Part shown: positions 1-6,013 of the stretch, piece after piece
Layout: each line of letters begins with the position of its first letter
Numbering within the stretch: the first letter of the stretch is position 1
Source of the DNA: Phlegmacium glaucopus
Taxonomy: Eukaryota > Basidiomycota > Agaricomycetes > Agaricales > Cortinariaceae
Length of the DNA: 13,117 nucleotides
Direction of reading: 5' to 3'
NCBI GenBank assembly: GCA_015039465.1
Contig: MU130674.1
Span: forward strand, 46,160 to 59,276
Program-made: the position numbers and the translations under genes
The notes under the pieces: generated by a model
The model's input: the letters and a program-made list of their open reading frames with translations, nothing else
Database searches by the model: none
What the model was told of the DNA's origin: nothing

Positions 1-142
1 TAAGAAAGAAAAAGAAAAAGAGTTTGTAACACTGTAGATAAGGTAGCACTGAACATGTTGCTGTTTCACCTACATATGCATTACATCTTTTTTTCATTAC
101 CACTTACATGCTTTTCCCTTCACCTTTTCATTGTTTCATATG

Positions 143-203
143 TGACTCACATACATGCACATGACTCATTGCATGAGTCATTTCTACCTTTACCCATGAC
201 TCA
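143..203. promoter_or_regulatory. Cluster of four TGA(C/G)TCA bZIP sites
   Basis: Perfect heptamers lie at 143-149, 162-168, 197-203 (TGACTCA) and 174-180 (TGAGTCA), that is four in 61 bp. The last ends 27 bp before a TATA-like box. TGACTCA is the established binding site of Gcn4/CpcA and AP-1-type bZIP factors. The position relative to the TATA motif suggests an upstream activating region of an LTR promoter. Binding itself is inferred. Confidence 0.55.
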
Positions 204-230
204 TTACTTTTATGCAACTCATCCTTTTCA

Positions 231-238
231 TATAAGTA
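231..238 (+). promoter_or_regulatory. TATA-like box in the candidate LTR
   Basis: TATAAGTA lies just downstream of the TGACTCA cluster and upstream of a CT-rich stretch. It would place transcription starts at about 260-270 on the plus strand. This is a weak short motif supported only by context. Confidence 0.35.
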
Positions 239-425
239 CTGTATTCACTCACTTATATTCTCTAGCTAGTTCTTGAGAATACCACCTGTTTATACTCTTG
301 ATCTCTCTCAAACTCTCAAAGACAATACCTTGAGACAATCTCTTGGCATTCTTTAGAGCTCACTTTACAAATGAATGATCTTTATACAACTGTTTATGGT
401 CAGAGTTATCTGAACTGTTTGAAGT

Positions 426-705
426 TGTAACATACAGTGTACCAACACCACTTTGCACACCACTTTGAATTTCCTTTCTGACTCTGAATACAGCAACACA
501 ATGGTAATTCTGAGGGGACAGAATCTTTTCATAGTAGATTAAGATGCATACTATGGTTTTAGTTAATTTTATATTAATTGATTAAACATGTCTGTAATGT
601 AACAAATAGCTTGGATTCCACTCAGAATATGCTTGGATTCCACCTTGAATGACTTGGAATGGACCTGGAATGGACTCAGAATAATGAACTAGGGTGTATG
701 TTACA
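426..705. repeat. 280-bp segment bounded by 11-bp perfect inverted repeats
   Basis: TGTAACATACA at 426-436 is exactly complementary to TGTATGTTACA at 695-705. The ends are TG...CA, as in LTRs, but the bases on either side (gaagt and gtcct) do not form a target duplication. The interior from about 605 to 690 holds degenerate words such as CTTGGATTCCA and GACTCAGAAT that recur at 1486-1600 and 2965-3015. It could be a small inverted-repeat element, a solo LTR that lost its duplication, or chance. Confidence 0.3.
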
Positions 706-740
706 GTCCTCCACATTGTCTGGCCAAACCCCAGTAAAAT

Positions 741-797
741 TTAGGGTTAGATTTAGATTTAGAGGTTAGGCTTAGGGCTTAGGGTTAATAGTTAGGG
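741..797 (+). repeat. Degenerate interstitial telomere-like tract (TTAGGG)
   Basis: Nine successive units resemble TTAGGG: exact copies start at 741, about 770, 778 and 792, with variants TTAGAT, TTAGAT, TTAGAG, TTAGGC and TTAATAG between them, all in the same orientation. TTAGGG is the telomere repeat of most filamentous fungi. The tract is too short and degenerate to be a functional telomere. It may be an old break-repair insertion, a subtelomeric remnant, or part of a mobile element. Confidence 0.6.
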
Positions 798-929
798 ATG
801 GAATTTTTTTTCTCTCCATGTGGTAGTGCATTCTCAGTTAGGAGAGGATACAGGCATGTTAATCTGTGACACTTTTGGGTGATGTGTCAATCATCTGTTC
901 ATTCATCCTTTGGGGAGTATGTTGAATTA

Positions 930-955
930 TGTGGGGGAGTGTAAAGACCTTGGAC
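930..955 (+). repeat. Polypurine tract and candidate 3' LTR start
   Basis: A purine run, GTGGGGGAG at 931-939, is followed immediately by TGTAAAG at 940-946. A polypurine tract abutting a TG-starting 3' LTR is the standard arrangement in LTR retroelements. The heptamer is the exact complement of CTTTACA at 363-369. Only 16 bp of the candidate LTR are readable before the first hAT-type element interrupts it; it would continue at 1477. No matching reverse-transcriptase or integrase coding sequence is visible upstream. Confidence 0.38.
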
Positions 956-1476
956 TAGTGTTTGAAGGTCCAGTTACAAGACCGGAAAAAGACCGGTCTC
1001 GATTAACTGGTCTTTTGAGGTTCAGATTAATTTAAACCAGCAAAAAAAGTAGCCCTAATTTACCCCTTTATAACGAGTCTAAGATCATAAAAATCCAATA
1101 AAAACTGGCTGAGAAATAAATAGATCTGTAAAATAGTCTAAAATATTCGCTAAAATAAGGCATTTTACTAGTATTACTCTAGAAAATCCAAATCCTAACG
1201 GAATTTAACGTTCTTGGGCTCGTTCGGAAGCTATTATTAAACTTAACAACAGTTTTTGATACAAAAATATATATTTGTCAGCAGAAGACCAGTTACAGAC
1301 TGATTAAGACCAGTTAGGACCAGGACCAGTCCTAGGACCGAAAAAAACTGATGTAAACCGGTCCTAAGCGGTCCAGTCCGGTCTTTTTTGGTCCTAGGAC
1401 CAAGGTGGACCAGTTATGGTCTCGGTTAAAGGCCCTGAGGGTCAAAAACCGGACTGGACCAGACTTTTAAACACTA
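956..1476. mobile_element. hAT-type non-autonomous element (MITE), 521 bp
   Basis: Both sides are bounded by a perfect 8-bp direct duplication, CCTTGGAC, at 948-955 and 1477-1484. The ends are inverted: TAGTGTTTGAA at the left, and the complement TAGTGTTTAAA read inward from 1476. An 8-bp target duplication with TAGNG termini is the established signature of hAT transposons. Beyond the TIRs, the subterminal zones are packed with short AGACCGG/GGTCC/GGACC words in both orientations, as expected for hAT transposase-binding zones. There is no transposase ORF, so it must be mobilised in trans. Removing it rejoins GACCTTGGACTAGG, inside the candidate LTR. The duplication being perfect suggests a fairly recent insertion. 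Confidence 0.82.
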
Positions 1477-1485
1477 CCTTGGACT

Positions 1486-1600
1486 AGGAATTGAGTCAGA
1501 ATTGGCTTGGAATGCACTCAGAATTGACTCAGGATGCACTCAGAATTGACTCAGAATGCACTAGGAATGCATAGGAATGACTTTTTTTCAAGTTGGAATC
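1486..1600. repeat. Tandem 22-bp repeats with TGACTCA sites
   Basis: A 22-bp unit beginning ATGCACTCAGAATTGACTCA occurs twice in tandem (1512-1533 and 1534-1555, differing only at the last base). Partial copies lie on either side (AATGCACTAGG, AATGCATAGG). The tract carries three more bZIP-type heptamers at 1492-1498, 1525-1531 and 1547-1553. The same vocabulary (CTTGGAATG, CTCAGAAT) appears at 600-690 and 2965-3015, so these are probably pieces of one element split by later insertions. Confidence 0.6.
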
Positions 1601-1698
1601 TGATAGGATCCTAGTGAATCTGCTCAGACTGGTCAGAATTTGGTCAGAATCATTCATGAGTCTGAGCCAAATTTGGCTGGGTTCTCACTGAAAACTCA

Positions 1699-2956
1699 TA
1701 GGGATGCCGAAGTTCAGTTCTGAACCGGTCCAGAGAACCAGAACCAGCTGAACCGAACCGCGGTTCTGGTTTGGTTCTGGTTCTGGTTCACCCCCAGCCA
1801 TCTGGTTCTGGTTCTGGTTCTGGATTGGCCAGAAATCTGAGAACCAGTTCTGAACCAGTTCTAAACCACTTTATCCCAAGGCAAATACTTAAGTAAGATA
1901 TCTACTTATTTGCAGGTTAAATGGCACATTGTACCTGTATCTATAATGAAAATATTTATTCAAGTCACCAACACTATATATTTCCAATCAGAAGTACATC
2001 ATTCTTTGGTCTGGCATAGTACATAATCAATAACATGTCTCATTTACTTTATAACTTCAGGTTTACCATGTTATTAATATACTCATATTTCAAGAATCCA
2101 ATTTGTAGTTGTCACTTAGCAGAGGATCCAAAGAGGAAAGGATAAGGATCCCTGCTAAAGTGAGGGGGGATTTAAATACTAATATAAAGATAATGGAGTT
2201 ATGGAAAATAAATAATGAAATAGTGTCATGTGAACATAATAAAATGATAAGTGGTACAATACCAGAATAAATGAAAAATGACAAGTTTGTATTTCATTAT
2301 TAATATTATTAGTTTTACCTTTCACTGATTTATCTGGAATAAGAGGTAACCAATTTAGACCTTTTATAAAAAATGATTTAGAGTTTGGGCTGAACTGGTC
2401 ATGTTCAGGTACTCAGGTGAAAGTTGGGGCCAAATGAAAATGAGGAGTAGAAATGAGAGGGGAACTAAGTTTGTTGGTGAGGTGGAATTTACAGTTTTGG
2501 AATTAGGTTTGGGCTTGGGTGTGAAGCTCATTGGGTCTGGGTGTTTATGTGAAAGACTGAAAGTCAGGAGTTGGACTGATTGGATGGAAAACTGAGTGTT
2601 ACCTAACAATAGTATTTTTTCTTTTCATGTTTGCTATTAGTGATGTCATGGTTGTAACACCAATACTACAAACTTCTGGCCTCAACCTTTAAGATATATT
2701 TATAAATAAGGTGTAATTTTAGAAAATAAAACTTAAAATGAAAAATTCTTGTCTAATTGGTGATATCCTAACAAAAGTCTATTTTTAACTGGTTCTTATG
2801 GTTCGAACTGGTTCTGAACCAGAACCGAACCAAGAGAACCGGTTCGGTTGGTTCGGTTCTGGTTCTGGTTCTGGTTCTAGTTTTCCTAAGTGGTTCTGGT
2901 TCTGGTTCTGAGAAAATGGGTCCCGAACCAAACCAAACTGAACTTCAGCATCCCTA
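1699..2956. mobile_element. hAT-type non-autonomous element, 1258 bp
   Basis: A perfect 8-bp target duplication AAAACTCA lies at 1691-1698 and 2957-2964. Terminal inverted repeats of about 21 bp start TAGGGATGC, with one mismatch (C or T at position 10), then GAAGTTCAGTT. This is the TAGGG-type hAT terminus. Both subterminal zones (about 1717-1862 and 2789-2920) are arrays of GGTTCT/AGAACC hexamers in opposing orientations. The middle (about 1870-2780) is AT-rich. The small ORFs there (for example 2364-2609 on either strand) show no transposase motif (no BED finger or C-terminal dimerisation domain). The element is non-autonomous, possibly an internally substituted derivative of a larger hAT. 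Confidence 0.85.
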
Positions 2957-2964
2957 AAAACTCA

Positions 2965-3020
2965 TTCCAACCAATTCCAACCATTCTGCTTGGATTCTGC
3001 TTGGATTCCTTGGAATGTGT
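2965..3020. repeat. Continuation of the repeat-bearing host element
   Basis: TTCCAACCAATTCCAACC is followed by two tandem 11-bp copies of TTCTGCTTGGA and then TTCCTTGGAATG. Before insertion of the 1258-bp hAT element this joined directly to position 1698. The CTTGGATTCC words match those at 600-660 and 1501-1515. Beyond about 3020 the similarity stops. Confidence 0.5.
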
Positions 3021-4248
3021 GGGGGAAGGTAGAGTACTCTATCTATGACACAGAATGATTTCCCTGATGTTGTCTACTTGTGCAAGCATTAAAAACAATA
3101 AAGAGCCTGAAAGCAAAAGCTAGAAAAGCCACATCTCTATTTCAGAAAAGTGAGGTATTTTCAGATTAGCAGTATAGTAAAATATTAGGATTATGCAGGT
3201 AACATTTCTGCTTTTGACTAGTGGCAAGTTCAAAACTCAGAAAAGCAAAAGAAGTAACCTGTGAAGTTGATTGGTTGCTGATGGACCTCTCATGAAAAAG
3301 AATCCTCCAACACCTTTTTTTTTTTTTCCCATTTATAGTCCTCTGGGGCAATGCCCTATGTTGGACTACCTAAAACTATGTCTCTAGCTATGTATCTGTG
3401 CCTTGGCTATCTCTAACTGTATGAACAGTAAACAGCCTTCTGAGAAGACTTGGTGGATGATTATGGTACAGTTGCAGACAGACAAACACAACAAATTTAA
3501 TATCTCACGATTGGCTGAAAATTTGGTCATTCTGATTGCAGATTTGAACTCAGGATAGCAAAATACATTAGACTAAAAACACATCTCCAAACTTTTTCCC
3601 ACAACTGGTTCTGTTTGCCAACTTTTTGAACAGATTTTTTGATATATAAGGTATGTTATGTAGGGTTTGTGAGCATCAAGGTGCATCTTAGCACTTTGGG
3701 ACACTGACTGATGCCCCTTCTGTTTCCAAACAGCCCAGGGGGTTGCCAAGGGGGTGCTGGGATTGAAATGCTGGACCGGGGGTACATACATTGGTCCGTA
3801 GGTTGGTCTGGCTGCAGGCCGCTTAAAAAAAAATATGACCCTCTTGGGAACAGGTCTTCCAAATAGTGATTTTGCATGATTAGAGCCTGATAGTGATTAT
3901 TGAAAATATTTGGATGAGGTTTTCTAAGGTTACCAAGCACAGGAGATGAGAATATAATTGATTTGATTTAAGTGTCATATCTTATCTAATCTAATATTAG
4001 TAATAAAATGAGAACTTATTCCAAATTTAAGCATAATACAAAACTCAATGCCCTCTAATATGGTAGGGTATACACTGGCACATTTCTAACTGATCACTCA
4101 TCATACTATTTTTTAGTTGGGTGTTCCACCACCTCCAGTCGTCAATGCAGAAGGATTCACTGTTTGTCCAGACTGCTGCACACGCTAGTCTCTCACAGAC
4201 AGCTTCAATATATGTGATGTGACATGAGTTATGGATCACGATATATGA
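3021..4248. other. AT-rich intergenic DNA without a recognisable gene
   Basis: No ORF has a recognisable motif, spliced-gene signature or RNA-gene structure. Short ORFs on the minus strand (3166-3351, 3573-3791, 3656-3940, 4045-4239) have unremarkable, mutually overlapping translations and are taken as chance. The only local features are homopolymers (T run at about 3316-3328, A run at about 3825-3833) and a GC-rich patch at about 3735-3820 containing CAGCCCAGGGGGTTGCC. It may contain decayed repeats that I cannot classify. Confidence 0.5.
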
Positions 4249-4719
4249 AGTCTGTTGTTTACCGCGCCCCCAAACCCGTGCTAGAAAATGTTTATATAAT
4301 CTTCGGACTTCAAAATCATCTTCATCTCCTCTGAACGCAATAATTGAAGGGTCTTCTCAGCTGTTCTTAGAGAGAACATATTTCTATTGGATCCTTAAAT
4401 GTATTATATATCTAATTTAGGAGTATCTGATGTGATGTGGATGCTTTCGTGAAATTTAGGTGCATGTCAAGTTGAGTTCCAAATCACGTGCACCACTTTT
4501 GGCTTCATTTCCTACCGACAAGGAAGTCACATAAACACCCATCCTCTGAGTCCCAAATTTTAATTTATATGGTGCCTAAGCTAAATATAACAACTTTCAC
4601 AGTAAAAAGTAGCAAAAGGCCTCTGTCATCGCATGAGCTCAACGCGACAATAATTCAAAGTCCGAGGATTACATAATGATTTTCTAGCATGGGTTTGGGG
4701 GCACGGTAAAAACAGGACT
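4249..4719. mobile_element. 471-bp inverted-repeat element (MITE or foldback)
   Basis: Arms of about 62 bp at 4249-4310 and 4658-4719 are inverted copies with roughly four of five bases matching. The cores are CGCCCCCAAACCCGTGCTAG on the left and its near-complement on the right, followed in both by GAAAAT, TAATC and CGGACTT. The inverted similarity starts at AGTC(C)TGTT at each end. I found no convincing direct duplication flanking it, so the superfamily is unresolved; long TIRs would fit a Mutator-like or foldback element. The ORF at 4488-4676 inside it has no recognisable domain. It is not related in sequence to the two hAT elements. Confidence 0.72.
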
Positions 4720-6013
4720 ACGCACACGCATAAAATGCAGTCCAGGAGGTTTTGTTAACCTAAGCAACTTAGCAAGCTCAAATCTTATTATGTAAAATTA
4801 CTATATTTAGACTTGTGCCTGATTATGTACATTGGTAGGCTCAGCCTTGAAGGCCTTATCGGAAAAATCGACCCTAGGTAATTTTTTTCGATCCCGCCAC
4901 CCCTTCCCAGTTAGCAGCAGTTAGCCCAATATGGTATGCACTAGGACTTGATTCCCACAGTCAGCTGGATTAGTCAGCACAATAAGATAGTTTGACCCAT
5001 GCTGGCTGAACATGAATTAATATCATCAACTACTATTTATATTAATTACTGAGTCCAATAAATCCCATCACCAATTTTTCTCCCTCCTCCTGCATTTCAT
5101 TGTTGTAATCAGCTCTCCATAATAAGTTAATAACTTTGAAAACTACTTATCATGACAATTCAAATATCCTCAAGGTCACTGCTGAGACTTGAATTGTGGC
5201 TCAACCACTGAGTGTTCAGAAGAGGGTTTGGATTGATTCTTTAGCCCACTGGTGCTTCTGATTTGCCTTTTGCAATGTTGTATTGGCATTTTGCAGTAAG
5301 GACTTCATTTCCATCAATTTTGTATAATATATTCTGCACCAACCAGTTATTGGAATATTTTTCTTTTTTAAAATCATATTCAGCTTGAAAAATGCTGTTG
5401 ATTGCGCTATTTTCTTGATTTTCCTGACTTTTTTGAGGATTTGCAAAAAATTTGAGGGAAGTCAGCTTGTGAAAATCTACTCATCTCTACAGCCAAATAT
5501 TTTTGTTGACTTTGTTTGTCTGTGACTGTATGATGGTTATATAATGTAGGAATTAGGAATTAAGTAGGATATAAATATGAAATCATGCTAGTGCTGTCCA
5601 TCCTCCAACAGCTTATCTACATAGTACCACTGAATTACTCATTGAGGCATTGGGGTCATCTGAGAGAGTATCTCTGGTGATTGTTGTCTCCTTTGTTTGG
5701 CAAGGCACGAAATCACAAGTGACGAGTCTATTAAAACCTCGGGGAAATTATGCAGAGGACTGTAAATCCTGGGGTGCCTTAAGTATGGTAGGTAAGGAGT
5801 ACATTATGATGACTGATTGAGGGGTGGTGATGTTGATTGATGAATGTTTTTTTTTTGATAATAAGTGGAATCACTGGAATGACTGGGTGGGTTGTGGGTG
5901 GGTGTACGATATAAAGAAAAGGATAGGGATTATTAGAATATATATCCTGGGTCTATAGTAATTGAATATTGAAAAAGCAAAGGAACGAAAGAAAAAAAAG
6001 AAAAAAAGGTCGT
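4720..6013. other. AT-rich intergenic DNA downstream of TRL1
   Basis: No gene is supported. The minus-strand ORF 5216-5446 has a lysine-rich translation without known motifs. Immediately after the TRL1 stop codon the minus strand is T-rich (plus strand 5969-6010 is A/G-rich), followed by AT-rich sequence around 5935-5965, where polyadenylation of TRL1 would be expected. The segment about 5690-5790 has somewhat higher GC, but I recognise nothing in it. Confidence 0.5.

Larger units (their letters stand above)
1..369 (+). repeat. Candidate 5' LTR (3' portion) of an old LTR element
   Basis: Seen: a TATA-like TATAAGTA at 231-238 follows a cluster of four TGACTCA-type sites. After it comes a CT/CA-rich stretch (about 290-345) of the kind found in R/U5 regions, and CTTTACA at 363-369. 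CTTTACA is the exact reverse complement of TGTAAAG at 940-946, which sits directly behind a G-rich polypurine tract. Inference: 363-369 is the end of a 5' LTR and 940 the start of the matching 3' LTR, which would leave an internal region of only about 570 bp. The left limit of the LTR is not visible and may be outside the window. An alternative start, TGTAAC at 25, follows a purine-rich run (1-22) that could itself be a polypurine tract. No obvious tRNA primer-binding site follows 369, which weakens the model. Confidence 0.38.

Noticed and set aside
55..276. 73-codon plus-strand ORF
   Set aside because: Its translation is low-complexity (F/H/L/S-rich) and it covers the bZIP-site cluster and TATA-like box of a candidate LTR. 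No motif, so taken as chance.
956..1476. Reading the first element as Mutator-like with a 10-bp duplication ACCTTGGACT
   Set aside because: That boundary also fits by itself, but shifting one base gives an 8-bp duplication with symmetrical TAGTGTTT ends, which matches the hAT rule better.
2798..2812. tRNA B-box-like GGTTCGAACTGG
   Set aside because: It lies within the hAT subterminal GGTTC arrays, and no A box or cloverleaf can be drawn around it.
1767..2920. CRISPR-like spacing of GGTTCT repeats
   Set aside because: The repeats are contiguous hexamers in both orientations at the two ends of a hAT element, with no unique spacers, in a eukaryotic genome.
3573..3940. Two overlapping minus-strand ORFs with proline-rich patches
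   Set aside because: They overlap in different frames, lack domains and codon signal, and sit in AT-rich repeat DNA.
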